Below the pieces are notes generated by a model. The model had not been told where the DNA came from. It saw nothing but the letters and a program-made list of their open reading frames with translations, and did no database searches. This document shows positions 36,142 through 45,656 of a DNA stretch of 64,000 nucleotides, in pieces; positions within the stretch are counted from its first letter, which is position 1, and every line of letters begins with the position of its first letter. Where the stretch lies: the NCBI GenBank assembly GCA_964480945.1, contig CAYZRX010000006.1, forward strand, positions 31,545-95,544, written 5' to 3'. The position numbers and the translations under genes were made by a program. The stretch is from VGWB01 sp964480945. Its GTDB lineage: Bacteria > Bacteroidota > Ignavibacteria > UBA10030.

Positions 36142-36819
36142 GTGGGGACCCAAGAAAGAAAGGAAAGAGAGAAAGAGCACCGGCGCGAAGAAATTCTCAA
36201 CGCCGCCCAGAAGGTGTTCTTCGAGAAAGGGCTTCAAGCGGCGACCATGGACGACATCGCAGAAGTGGCTGAGCTAAGCAAGGGCACCCTCTACCTGTAC
36301 CACAGGAGCAAAGAAGACCTTTACCTCACAGTGATGGTCCGTGGCATGGAAACGCTATACAGGATGTTCGCCGAAGCGATTTCGTCAGATCGGCCGACGA
36401 TGGAGCATCTCACAAGGCTGAGTGAAACTTACTATGAGTTCTTCAACAAGGAAAGGAACTACTTTCGGATGATGAACTTCTTTCTTCATCCGGAGTTTCA
36501 TAAGCAGGTTACGAGCGAGATGCTGGACGCGTGTACGGTGGAGAACCAAAGAATCTGGGCTCTCGTGATCGATCTTCTGGAAAAGGGCGTCACCGAGGGT
36601 CTCTTGAGGCAAGAATTGGACTCTGCGGCGACTGCAGCTTTTCTCTGGCTGAGCCTCACCGCGATCCTAGTTCGGCTCGACGCACAGTATGAGGGCTTCA
36701 AGAAACAGCTCAATGTCGACTTGAAAGAGCTCTATCGTAAATCGACTGTGTTGCTTTTGGAGTCCATCATGACGGAGGAAGCCAAGCAGACAATCAGGCC
36801 AGCGCTTCCGATGATCTAG
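36142..36819 (+). CDS. TetR/AcrR-family transcriptional regulator
   Basis: A 225-residue regulator. The N-terminal helix-turn-helix is IAEVAELSKGTLYLYHRSKEDLY (the family's KGTLYxYFxSKEEL), preceded by REEILNAAQKVFFEKG. The C-terminal ligand-binding domain is typical in length. The start is GTG at 36142 with CGGAG before it; the ATG at 36140 is out of frame. It lies 121 bases upstream of the TolC-adaptor-RND genes on the same strand and is expected to repress them. The ligand is unknown. Confidence 0.9.
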   Translation: MGTQERKEREKEHRREEILNAAQKVFFEKGLQAATMDDIAEVAELSKGTLYLYHRSKEDLYLTVMVRGMETLYRMFAEAISSDRPTMEHLTRLSETYYEFFNKERNYFRMMNFFLHPEFHKQVTSEMLDACTVENQRIWALVIDLLEKGVTEGLLRQELDSAATAAFLWLSLTAILVRLDAQYEGFKKQLNVDLKELYRKSTVLLLESIMTEEAKQTIRPALPMI

Positions 36820-36940
36820 TTCGCCCTTCCGGCAAGAGTGGCCGCCCGCGGGCCTGCTACCAGCCGGAAAATTCTTTGGCTCGCATCGTCCACCCCTTCG
36901 GGTGTTTATCACGACAAGCACTTTCATTCAAAGGAAGATC

Positions 36941-38317
36941 ATGGTCAAGTCAATCTGCAGAATTCTCTTTTCATTATCATTCCTCGCCATCGTGGTCTCA
37001 CATGCTTTGATGGCTCAAACCTCGGCGCCGAAGAAATACACGCTCGAGGATGCGGTCGGGATCGCGCTGCAGAAGAATCCCGAGCTGGTATCCGCGCGGC
37101 TCGAGGTGCAGCGCGCGGATGCGCGTGTTCACGAAGCCTGGGGTACCGCACTCCCATCGCTCGATTTTAGCGGGCAATACAGCCGCGCCATCAAGAAGCC
37201 GGTTTTCTTTCTGCCGAACTTCTTCCAGAACAAACCGGACGAGATCATCGCCGTCGAAGTCGGGTCAAATCATGCCGTCAACGTCGGCCTCACCGCAACG
37301 CAAGTTCTTTTCAACTCTGCCGTGATTGTGGGAGTCGGAGCCGCGAAGATCTACTCCGGTGCAGCACGCGAGCTGTATCGAGCGAAAGAACTGGAGACCG
37401 TCACAAAGGCTCGAAAGGCATTCTACGCGGTGCTGGTTGCAGGAGAGGTAAGGAAGATGATGCGAGAGACTCTGAAGAACGCGGAGGAAAACCTGGGCAA
37501 CGTGCAACTGTTGGCCAAGCAAGGCGTTGTGTCTGAATACGATCAGCTTCGTGCAACCGTGGGCGTCGAGAACCTTCGACCTTCCGTCATTCAGGCAGAG
37601 AATAATTATGCACTGGCGCTGGATGGTCTGCGTGCAACCATGGGGCTTGAGGTGACCGAACGGTTCGACATCGAGGGAGCCCTGAAGTTCGAACCGATGG
37701 ACGAAGGGCAGTTCGCCGACGCGACAGAGACGGTCCTGCAGGCCAACCCCGGCTTGCGCGCGCTACGACTCCAGATCGATGTCAATAGGGCCATGGTTAA
37801 CATCGAGCGGTCCGACTATTTCCCGACGCTCGCCGCGTTTGGCAACTACCAATACCAGGTCGCAAAGAACACGCTCAATATCGGAACCCATGATTTCATC
37901 GCCAGTTCGATGGTCGGCCTGAGCATCTCCATGAATCTCTTCAAGGGATTGCAGACGAATGCGCGCGTGGAGCAGGCACAGCTGGAGGTGCAGAAATCGC
38001 AAGAGCAACTGACCGGCTTGGAAACCAATCTCCGCACGGGGGTCCACTCGGCCATCCTGCAATTGCAGCAGACACGGAAGCGGGTCGAAGCGCAGACGAA
38101 GACCGTTGAGCAAGCGGAGAAAGGCTACAAGCTCGCGACGACACGGTTCACGAGCGGCGCCGGCACGCAGCTCGAGGTGAACGATGCCCAACTCGCTCTG
38201 ACCCAGGCACACGTGAACCGCATTCAGGCGATTTACGACTACCTGGTGGCTTCTGCAGATTTCGATCAGCTGACTGGCCATTTTCCATCGTACGCGGTCA
38301 CGAGTCAAGAAAAATAA
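36941..38317 (+). CDS. Outer-membrane efflux channel protein (TolC family)
   Basis: A 458-residue protein with a signal peptide (MVKSICRILFSLSFLAIVVS...ALMAQ). It then has the duplicated helical-barrel repeats of TolC/OEP proteins: YTLEDAVGIALQKNPELVSARLEVQRA, a matching C-terminal repeat, and long coiled helices. ATG at 36941 follows AAGGAAG. It is the first structural gene of the efflux operon, ahead of the adaptor and RND pump, as expected in this group. It likely forms the outer-membrane exit for the pump. Confidence 0.91.
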   Translation: MVKSICRILFSLSFLAIVVSHALMAQTSAPKKYTLEDAVGIALQKNPELVSARLEVQRADARVHEAWGTALPSLDFSGQYSRAIKKPVFFLPNFFQNKPDEIIAVEVGSNHAVNVGLTATQVLFNSAVIVGVGAAKIYSGAARELYRAKELETVTKARKAFYAVLVAGEVRKMMRETLKNAEENLGNVQLLAKQGVVSEYDQLRATVGVENLRPSVIQAENNYALALDGLRATMGLEVTERFDIEGALKFEPMDEGQFADATETVLQANPGLRALRLQIDVNRAMVNIERSDYFPTLAAFGNYQYQVAKNTLNIGTHDFIASSMVGLSISMNLFKGLQTNARVEQAQLEVQKSQEQLTGLETNLRTGVHSAILQLQQTRKRVEAQTKTVEQAEKGYKLATTRFTSGAGTQLEVNDAQLALTQAHVNRIQAIYDYLVASADFDQLTGHFPSYAVTSQEK

Positions 38318-38341
38318 ATCCTAGAGGGAAGGAACTCATCA

Positions 38342-39391
38342 ATGAACAGCTTATCACGTATTGTAATTGGAGCGGCCCTGGTTTCTCTTATCGGTGTCCT
38401 GTTCTCGTCGTGCCGCAAGTCCGAGCCAGGGAACAACGGTCAGAACGTCCAGCCGGTGGATGTTCGAATTGAGGTTCTTGAGCCGGCCCGCCTCGTTGAC
38501 GCCTTCGAGGTCGCCGGGACGGTGAAAGCCCTCGAGGATGTCAATATGAGCCCGGAGGAGGGGGGGGTGGTGAAAAGCTGGGTGGCGCGCAAGGGTCAAG
38601 ACGTCAACAAGGGCGACCTTGTCGTCGTCCTCAAGGACGAGGTGATCAAGGCGAGCTGTGATGCCGCTGAGGCGCAGTACAAGATGGCAGAGCTCGCCCT
38701 CGAGAAACAGCGGGAAGTTTTCGAGCAGCAGGGTATCAGCGAGCTTCAGTACAAGAATCTCCAATATACCCGCGACGCTGCGAAAGCAAACGCCGATCTG
38801 ATGAAGGCCCGCTGGGAGCGCACACAGCTCCGGAGCCCTATTGACGGCGTCTTGGACAACACGATTCCGAACGAAGGGGACTTCGCACCGCCAGGCGTAC
38901 CCCTCGCCCACATCGTGAACACCTCGGTCATTAAGATTCAGGCGGATGTTCCGGAATTGTATTCCGGTTCCGTTCACTTGGGTACACCGGCAATCATTTT
39001 CTTCGACGCGCTGCCGGGCGACACGCTCAAAGGCAAGGTATCGTTCGTCGGTTCGACCGTATCGTCGTCGAATCGTTCCTTGCCGGTGGAGATCGTTCTT
39101 CGCAATCCGTACCGGAAGCTCAAGCCCGAAATGGTGGCAAAGGTCCGGTTGTTGCGGGAAACAAAAACTGATGCAATTCTCGTGAGCGAGAATATTATTC
39201 AGCTTGTCGACCGCGACCGAACGATTGCCTACGTCGAGAACAACGGGAGAGCGCAGGAGCGACGGCTGACACTCGGGGGCCGCCAAGGGATCATGAGGGA
39301 GGTGGTGGAAGGATTGAAGGCGGGCGATCACCTCATTATCAGCGGTTATCAGAAGGTGGTCGATGGCTCACCGGTCACAGTGACGCAATAG
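38342..39391 (+). CDS. RND efflux pump periplasmic adaptor (MFP/HlyD family) lipoprotein
   Basis: A 349-residue protein with a lipobox, LFSSCRK, at the N-terminus. The lipoyl domain (VNMSPEEGGVVKSWVARKGQDVNKGDLV), helical hairpin, beta-barrel and membrane-proximal domains follow, with the signature LRSPIDGVLDN. It connects the inner-membrane pump to the TolC-type channel. GGAAGGAA precedes the ATG. The gaps to neighbours are 24 and 13 bases, so it is in the operon. The substrates of the pump are not predictable. Confidence 0.91.
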   Translation: MNSLSRIVIGAALVSLIGVLFSSCRKSEPGNNGQNVQPVDVRIEVLEPARLVDAFEVAGTVKALEDVNMSPEEGGVVKSWVARKGQDVNKGDLVVVLKDEVIKASCDAAEAQYKMAELALEKQREVFEQQGISELQYKNLQYTRDAAKANADLMKARWERTQLRSPIDGVLDNTIPNEGDFAPPGVPLAHIVNTSVIKIQADVPELYSGSVHLGTPAIIFFDALPGDTLKGKVSFVGSTVSSSNRSLPVEIVLRNPYRKLKPEMVAKVRLLRETKTDAILVSENIIQLVDRDRTIAYVENNGRAQERRLTLGGRQGIMREVVEGLKAGDHLIISGYQKVVDGSPVTVTQ

Positions 39392-39404
39392 CGGAGAGAC
39401 ACCC

Positions 39405-42400
39405 ATGAAAATCTGGACTATTGCAGTCGACAACAAGACGGTGGTCTACATCCTGATGGTCGTGATCCTCATTTTCGGATGGACCTCGTACAACTCTCTC
39501 CCGCGCGAAGCGGCTCCCGACGTCAAGATTCCGCTCATTATCGTCGCAACGCCGTATATCGGCGTCTCCCCCGTCGACATCGAGGGCTTGATCACACAAC
39601 CTCTCGAGCGTGAACTGAAGGGACTCAAAGACCTCAAGCAGATCACTTCCGTCTCAAAAGAGGGTCTCTCGACGATCCAGGTTGAATTCAACACCGGGAT
39701 CGATATCGACGAGGGTTTGCGTCGTGTACGCGATAAGGTCAACTCTGCGCGCTCCCAGCTTCCGAATGACATCCTGGAACCTGTCATCCGGGAAATCAAC
39801 ATCAGCGAGTTTCCGATCATGTACGTCAACGTGGGCGGCAAGGTCGGACTGGCACGATTGAAGCAGGTTGCGGACGATCTGAGCGATGAAATCGAGGCGA
39901 TACCGGGCGTGATCAGCGCGGATGTTACGGGGGGCCTCGAGCCCGAGGTCCAGGTCAACGCAGACGTCTACCGGATGAATGCCTATCAGATTAGCTTCGA
40001 CGACATTGCGAATGCCATCCGGGGGGAGAATCTGTCGATTCCCGGCGGATCGATCGACACAAAGGAAAAGAACCTCACCGTTCGCGTGCCCGGAGAGTTT
40101 AAGGACGTAAGCCGTCTCGAGGATATCGTGCTGAAGATGCAGAACGGCAAGGCAATCTACCTCCGGGACGTGGCAAACGTTGACTACTCGTTCGAGGACC
40201 GCCAAACGTATGCCCGCCTCAACAAGACAGAAGTCGTTTCCGTGCAGGTCCGGAAGCGGGCGGGCGAGAACCTTCTGCGCATCACGGACCAAGTCAAGAA
40301 CATCGTGAAAGAAGAGCAGGCGCAGTTACCCCCGGGGATCAGCCTTGACATCTCGAATGACCAGTCGAGGTTCGTTACGCGGATGGTCAAAGAGCTGGAG
40401 AACAGCGTGCTCACCGGCATGTTCCTCGTCGTGCTGTCGCTTTTCATGTTCTTTGGACTCAAGAACTCCCTGTTGATCTCGACTGCCATTCCGTTGTCGA
40501 TGTTCATAGGCTTTGTCGCCCTCTCGACGCTAGGCATCACGCTGAATATGGTTGTTCTCTTTTCGTTGGTGCTCGTGCTCGGCATACTTGTCGACGATGC
40601 CATCGTCGTCATCGAGAACACATACCGTCACCAACAAGAGTATGGTGAAGACCCTGGACAAGCCGCAAAGAAGGCGGCGGGCGAAGTTTTTGTTCCCGTT
40701 CTCACCTCGACGGTCACGACGCTGTCGGCGTTTCTTCCCCTGGCCTTCTGGCCGGGCATCGTTGGCGACTTCATGAAATATTTTCCCTTTACCCTCATCA
40801 TCACGCTGACGGCATCCCTTTTTGTTGCCTATGTAATCAGCCCGGTCCAGGCCGCGCGCTGGATCAACTACAAACGTGACATCCGGAAGGCAAAGGAAAA
40901 CCTCGAGCACCCACACTGGTACAGGAAATACAACCCGTTCACCATTCTGTACCACAAGATGGATGAGGTCGTCTTTCCGTGGCTTCAGGGAAAGTATGTC
41001 GAGACCTTGAAGTGGGCGTTGCACAACAAGGGGAAGACGATGGGCGGGGCGTTTGGCCTGCTCCTCGTTATTATGATTCTGTTCGCGTTCTTCAACAAAG
41101 GCGTTGACTTCTTTCCGAACACACAACCCTCACAGGTGACGGTGAACATCGAGATGCCCTCGGGCACGTCGCTTGACGTTACCAACGGCATCGCCCAACT
41201 GGTCGAGGACCGCCTGGGTCACATTCCGGGAAGAAAGGATGTCGAGTTCATCGCGACATCCGTCGGTACTTCGGACAATCCCTTCGACTTCGGCGGCCAA
41301 GGGACTCCCAACAAGGGCCAGATCGCGATCAATTTCTACGAGAAGAAACTGCGTCAGCAGAGCACGTTCACGACGCTCGAAGAGGTGAGGAAGACCACCG
41401 TGGGTATCGCAGGACCCGACATTCGAGTGGCAAAACAGCAAATGGGGCCGCCGGTCGGAGCGCCGGTCAGCATCGAGATCTCCGGTGAGGACTATGACCA
41501 GCTTGCTTCTTTGAGCAAAGTCATTCGGGGTAAAATCAAAGACATTCCCGGCCTCGTTGACCTCAAGGACGACTACAACACCGGCCGTCCCGAGGTTGAA
41601 GTCAAGATCGACCGGGAGAAAGCCGGCATGTACTACACCAGCACCGGACAGATTGCATCGACCGTTCGTGCCGCCATTGCTGGCGTGGATGCGTCGAAGT
41701 ACCGTGTCGGCGAAGATCAGTACAACATTCGCGTGCGCCTCAAGGAAAGCCAGCGAAAGACGCCCGAAGACCTTGAAAACCTCCGGATCACGTTTATGAA
41801 CCGCCGGGGCCAATTGCTGTCGATTCCGCTGACCTCCGTCGCCACGCTGAGCCGGACGACGGCGGTGGCTGATATCAAGCGGAAGGATCAGAAGCGCGTC
41901 GTCACCGTTTCTGCTGACGTTGAGGGGCGCGTACAGTCCGAAGTGATCAATGATGTACGAGCACGCCTCGCGGGAATCGCCCTCCCCTCCGGCTACGGTA
42001 TCAAGCTTGCCGGGTCGCAGGAAGAGCAACAGAAAGCCCAGAGTTTTCTCGGCAATGCCTTCATCATCACGCTCTTGCTTGTCTTCTTGATCATGGTGGC
42101 AGAATTCAATTCGCTCAAGGTACCGTTCGTCATTCTGATCTCCGTCATTCTCTCACTCATCGGTGTGATGTTGGGACTGTTGGTCACGCGCACACCGGCA
42201 AGCGTGATCATGACGGGCGTTGGTGTGGTTGCCTTGGCGGGCATCGTTGTCCGTAACGGCATCGTGCTGCTGGATTTCGTCAAACACAGACTCGGTGAAG
42301 GTGGTCTCTCACTCGAGGAGGCCCTGCTCGAAGCAGGACGAATCCGTCTTCGTCCCGTACTGTTGACTGCTGCGGCCACCGTGCTCGCCGTCGTCCCTCT

Positions 42401-42641
42401 CGCCACCGGGTTCGATTTCGACTGGCGTGAACTCCATTTTGTCATCGGCGCTGAGAGCGCAGAATTCTGGCGGCCGCTTGCTGTGGCCATCATCTTTGGA
42501 CTGACGATAGCAACGTTCCTGACGCTGGTCATTGTACCGACAGCGTATGCAGTGCTTCAGGAGTGGAGTGCGAAGCTGGCGGTTTTCTTTGGGAAATTCA
42601 GAGGAACTGACAACAATTCGGGAACACCGGCCAACATGTAA
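39405..42641 (+). CDS. RND-family efflux pump permease (AcrB-type)
   Basis: A 1078-residue inner-membrane transporter with the twofold RND layout. The first transmembrane helix is near 15-35, and large periplasmic loops lie between helices 1-2 and 7-8. The proton-relay aspartates of helix 4 appear in GILVDDAIVVIENTYRH, and the helix-10/11 region is VVALAGIVVRNGIVLLDFVKH. Length and domain content match the hydrophobe/amphiphile efflux family. GGAGAG precedes the ATG. It ends the operon; a terminator follows at 42685. Confidence 0.93.
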   Translation: MKIWTIAVDNKTVVYILMVVILIFGWTSYNSLPREAAPDVKIPLIIVATPYIGVSPVDIEGLITQPLERELKGLKDLKQITSVSKEGLSTIQVEFNTGIDIDEGLRRVRDKVNSARSQLPNDILEPVIREINISEFPIMYVNVGGKVGLARLKQVADDLSDEIEAIPGVISADVTGGLEPEVQVNADVYRMNAYQISFDDIANAIRGENLSIPGGSIDTKEKNLTVRVPGEFKDVSRLEDIVLKMQNGKAIYLRDVANVDYSFEDRQTYARLNKTEVVSVQVRKRAGENLLRITDQVKNIVKEEQAQLPPGISLDISNDQSRFVTRMVKELENSVLTGMFLVVLSLFMFFGLKNSLLISTAIPLSMFIGFVALSTLGITLNMVVLFSLVLVLGILVDDAIVVIENTYRHQQEYGEDPGQAAKKAAGEVFVPVLTSTVTTLSAFLPLAFWPGIVGDFMKYFPFTLIITLTASLFVAYVISPVQAARWINYKRDIRKAKENLEHPHWYRKYNPFTILYHKMDEVVFPWLQGKYVETLKWALHNKGKTMGGAFGLLLVIMILFAFFNKGVDFFPNTQPSQVTVNIEMPSGTSLDVTNGIAQLVEDRLGHIPGRKDVEFIATSVGTSDNPFDFGGQGTPNKGQIAINFYEKKLRQQSTFTTLEEVRKTTVGIAGPDIRVAKQQMGPPVGAPVSIEISGEDYDQLASLSKVIRGKIKDIPGLVDLKDDYNTGRPEVEVKIDREKAGMYYTSTGQIASTVRAAIAGVDASKYRVGEDQYNIRVRLKESQRKTPEDLENLRITFMNRRGQLLSIPLTSVATLSRTTAVADIKRKDQKRVVTVSADVEGRVQSEVINDVRARLAGIALPSGYGIKLAGSQEEQQKAQSFLGNAFIITLLLVFLIMVAEFNSLKVPFVILISVILSLIGVMLGLLVTRTPASVIMTGVGVVALAGIVVRNGIVLLDFVKHRLGEGGLSLEEALLEAGRIRLRPVLLTAAATVLAVVPLATGFDFDWRELHFVIGAESAEFWRPLAVAIIFGLTIATFLTLVIVPTAYAVLQEWSAKLAVFFGKFRGTDNNSGTPANM

Positions 42642-42684
42642 CAGAGCAAAGGCCGGAAAACACACAGTTCTTGCCCCTTGGAAA

Positions 42685-42727
42685 GGGAGTCTTATTCCAG
42701 ATTGCAGAGAATGAGGCTCCCTTTTTT
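42685..42727 (+). terminator. Rho-independent terminator of the efflux operon
   Basis: The stem pairs 42685-42697 with 42709-42721 (13 pairs, three G-T pairs), with an 11-base loop and six T at 42722-42727. Confidence 0.88.
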
Positions 42728-42895
42728 CGTTTTCTGAGTCATTCTGTCAGCCGCAACTGATGTACCCGGACGGGCTTCCGGAGGCTGAACATCCAGCGAG
42801 ACATATCGCAGCTTCATCCGTCTAATACCAAGTGGGTTTTCCGCATCATCGCTGCCTCAGCGTATCCGGTGCATTTCACTGAGAGGAGATACGAC

Positions 42896-43747
42896 ATGCA
42901 AGCCTATGCGATGCATTACCTCAGCCGTCACATTCACATTGGGAGCGGCTTGGCCGCGTTGGCCCGATACGCATCGTTCACGATCTTGATGTTTCTGATG
43001 GCAGGTTGTGGGAGCTCACTCCAGCTGACAAGCGGTTGGAAAAATAGTGATATCAAGATCGACGGGATCGATTCGGAATGGCACGATGTAATGACCTATG
43101 CGAGGTCGTCAGATGCTTCCGTCGGGATCAAGAACGACGGCGATAACATCTACGTCTGCTTCACAACGTCGAACCGGCAGACGCAACTCCAGATGCTGGC
43201 ATTTGGGTTCACGACGTGGTTTAGCCCGGAGGGGAAGAAAGAGAAGACTTTCGGCATTCACTTCCCCATCGGCGGTCAACTTCAGGCCCTCCGGCTGCTC
43301 TCGCGAGAAGGCGCATCCGAAGAGTTGCAGCAACTGATCCGGGCATCACAACGCGATCTCGAGGTTGTCGGCCCTACGGAGGCCAATCGCCGCCGGATCA
43401 TGGACCAAGAAGCGGCAGGGATCAAGGCTCGCCTGGGGTATTCTCAGGAAAGTCTTGTCTACGAACTCGAAGTCCCATTGCGCAAGACAGCCGAACACCC
43501 CTTTGCCATCGAAGCTGCCGACTCGCAGACGATCAGCGTCGGCTTCGAGACCGGCGAGATCAGCGCGACAGCGGGAGGCCAGTCGAGCCCAAGCGCTCTG
43601 AGCGCTCCTTCTCGCGGAGGGCGGGGTGGACGGTCACGTGGAGGTGCTTCATCGGCGGCCGCGGGAGCGGGGAGTGGGCGCCTCGAGCCACTAAGACTCT
43701 GGACCACAGTCCAGCTCACTTCCGGAGCAGCGCCTGTGATGAAATGA
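42896..43747 (+). CDS. Lipoprotein with a CBM9-like beta domain and Gly/Arg-rich tail
   Basis: A 283-residue protein with an N-terminal signal ending in a lipobox, FLMAGCGSS, near residue 38. A beta-sandwich of the CBM9/DOMON kind follows (IKIDGIDSEWHDVMTYARSS, GDNIYVCFTTSNRQ, FGFTTWFSPEGKKEKTFGIH). A low-complexity segment, RGGRGGRSRGGASSAAAGAGSG, precedes a short C-terminal strand. The GAGAGGAGAT site fixes the ATG at 42896. Carbohydrate binding is the family association, not shown here. Confidence 0.72.
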   Translation: MQAYAMHYLSRHIHIGSGLAALARYASFTILMFLMAGCGSSLQLTSGWKNSDIKIDGIDSEWHDVMTYARSSDASVGIKNDGDNIYVCFTTSNRQTQLQMLAFGFTTWFSPEGKKEKTFGIHFPIGGQLQALRLLSREGASEELQQLIRASQRDLEVVGPTEANRRRIMDQEAAGIKARLGYSQESLVYELEVPLRKTAEHPFAIEAADSQTISVGFETGEISATAGGQSSPSALSAPSRGGRGGRSRGGASSAAAGAGSGRLEPLRLWTTVQLTSGAAPVMK

Positions 43748-44102
43748 CCCAAAGGGTTGTTCCCTTGACGGTGGCCAACGGCGACCGAAGTCGTGGGAAA
43801 TGCCGTTGCCGCCTGCCGGGAGGATTCTAGTGCGGTCTGCATTAAAGGATCCTGCGTTTGTCGACCATACGACTGCAAATGGAAACGAGCACTACTGCCT
43901 TTTTGAAGAGAGCTCAAACGAGAAACACAAGATTTTCCCGCAACCATAAAAACTAAAAACAGCGGGATCTCGCGCTTCCTGGATTCCGCTCCGAAAGCGG
44001 GATTCTGGAAAGCGGAACCGTACAGCGGGACTTTTTAGAGGTAGCACGAGTTTGTTTTTCTAATTCAACAAATCAATAACTATCACAGACGGAGAACACC
44101 GT
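43748..44102. other. 355-base intergenic region with short AGCGGGA repeats
   Basis: Within 43961-44031 the heptamer AGCGGGA or AGCGGAA occurs four times (43961, 43996, 44011, 44024), with one inverted CCGCT at 43986. The region before it is not coding. AT-rich sequence just before 44103 may hold the promoter of the next gene. Confidence 0.5.
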
Positions 44103-44501
44103 ATGAAAAACCGAAAGGGCATTGTGACACATTTCGTGGTCCTAGCAATGACCGCGATCGTGGCGCTGTCCTTGCAGCAGGTTGCGCAAGCCCAGCGGAT
44201 GAGGATGTCACCGGAGGATCGGGCAAAAGCGCTGAAAGACAGTCTCTCACTCTCCAACGAGCAGACCGCCAAGATTGTGAAGATCTATCAAGCCCAGCAG
44301 AAGGAGATGTCGGACAAGATGGCGGAGTTGCAGGGTGATCGAGATGCGATGAGGCAGGCCTTTCAAGAGATGACAGCAAAGACCAACAAGGAGATCGAAG
44401 CTGTGTTGACAAAGGACCAGCTCAAGAAGTTCCAGGATCTCGTGAAGCAGCAGATGGAGATGCGGCAGCGGATGATGCAGCAGCGGCAACGCAACAATTA
44501 A
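44103..44501 (+). CDS. Small periplasmic helical protein, Spy/CpxP-like
   Basis: A 132-residue protein with a signal peptide (cleavage likely after QVAQA) and a Met/Gln/Lys-rich helical body containing LSNEQTAKIVKIYQAQQ and LTKDQLKKFQDL. The LTxxQ-like motif and the length recall Spy/CpxP periplasmic chaperones and related metal-stress proteins. The tail MRQRMMQQRQRNN is Met- and Arg-rich. CGGAGAAC precedes the ATG. The family call is tentative. Confidence 0.65.
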   Translation: MKNRKGIVTHFVVLAMTAIVALSLQQVAQAQRMRMSPEDRAKALKDSLSLSNEQTAKIVKIYQAQQKEMSDKMAELQGDRDAMRQAFQEMTAKTNKEIEAVLTKDQLKKFQDLVKQQMEMRQRMMQQRQRNN

Positions 44502-44750
44502 CCCGGCGATTTCCTGCCACACGACTTACGCAAAGGGGCGAACGTTCTTTCGGAAAAGCTTCAACTCAAAGGATGTTCGTCCCATTGCTATTTGCAGGAC
44601 TAGCCCCCTTACTACTGCGAACCGGAGTCCCTCCCCCTCTCCCCTCTGCGACCGAACTTCCCTTCCAAGACGGAGATTCTTGAAGAGTTTGTCCCTACTG
44701 CTTCGTATATTGCCGCCCGGAACGAACAGACATACAGAAAGTGCTTTGCT

Positions 44751-45527
44751 ATGCGAAGCGAGAAGATTATCGGTATCGTCGGCGGTCTCGGGCCGTACGC
44801 CGGACTCGAGTTTGTCAGGAAGATCTTTGACCAAACGATCGCGACCACGGACCAGGAACATCTGCCCGTTGTCTTGCTCTCGCACCCGGATCGCGTTGGA
44901 GATCGCACTTCGTACATCCTGGGCAAAACTGAGCACAACCCCGCCTATGCGATCGCAGATATCCTTGAGGAGCTGCAGTCGCTCGGGGCATCGGTCGCCG
45001 GTATCGCCTGCAACTCCGCGCACGCTCCGGCGATCTTCGACGTGATCGCAGACGAAATGGAAAGAAGGAAGATCAGCCTCCGGGTGATTCATATGATCGA
45101 AGAGGCCGCGCGGTTCCTCGCACAACACCACCCGGCATCCAAGAGGATCGGACTGATTGCAACGCTTGGCACCGTGAAGTCCAGAGTCTATGAGACCCAG
45201 TTTGAACCAACGGGCCCGCAGTTAATCTTGCCGACCGATGAAATTCAGCTGAAGATGGTTCATGGTGCGATCTATGATCCACTCTACGGCATTAAAGCGC
45301 GGTCAAACCCCGTCACAGATCAGGCACGCCAAGCCCTTCTCAACACGATCGCACACTTGCAGAGCCGGGGTGCAGAGGCAATCATTCTGGGCTGCACGGA
45401 GGTCACCCTGGCCGTCACCGAAAGGAAAATCGGTGGGATCGCCCTACTGGATCCTGGTGTGATCCTCGCGAGGGCGTTGATTCGGGACGTGTCGCCGGAG
45501 AAGCTTCGGCCGCTGGAGGAGAGTTAG
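44751..45527 (+). CDS. Aspartate/glutamate racemase family protein
   Basis: A 258-residue protein of the amino-acid racemase family. The two catalytic cysteines appear in GIACNSAHAP and IILGCTEVTLA, and IGIVGGLGPYAGLEF is the N-terminal motif. It interconverts L- and D-amino acids without a cofactor; aspartate is the common substrate of this branch. No clear ribosome site precedes the ATG. A TATATTG element at 44706-44712 may be the promoter box, but the spacing to TTG is wrong. The neighbouring genes do not clarify its role. Confidence 0.86.
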   Translation: MRSEKIIGIVGGLGPYAGLEFVRKIFDQTIATTDQEHLPVVLLSHPDRVGDRTSYILGKTEHNPAYAIADILEELQSLGASVAGIACNSAHAPAIFDVIADEMERRKISLRVIHMIEEAARFLAQHHPASKRIGLIATLGTVKSRVYETQFEPTGPQLILPTDEIQLKMVHGAIYDPLYGIKARSNPVTDQARQALLNTIAHLQSRGAEAIILGCTEVTLAVTERKIGGIALLDPGVILARALIRDVSPEKLRPLEES

Positions 45528-45656
45528 CACATCTCGCCAGCTTCAGGAGGAACGACTTGGGGGAAAGTAAATAACCGGCAGAAGCGCCCCTGAGAGACAC
45601 ATCAACCTGTTGAAGCTGAATTTTCGGGGGCCTCGAGGGTAAACCGCTGAAGGGGG

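Noticed and set aside
36140..36142. ATG as start of the TetR gene
   Set aside because: It is out of frame with the helix-turn-helix; the GTG two bases later is in frame and has CGGAG at the right distance.
44706..44712. TATATTG as promoter of the racemase gene
   Set aside because: The nearest TTG lies 23 bases upstream, outside the 19-21 base spacing of the other sites.
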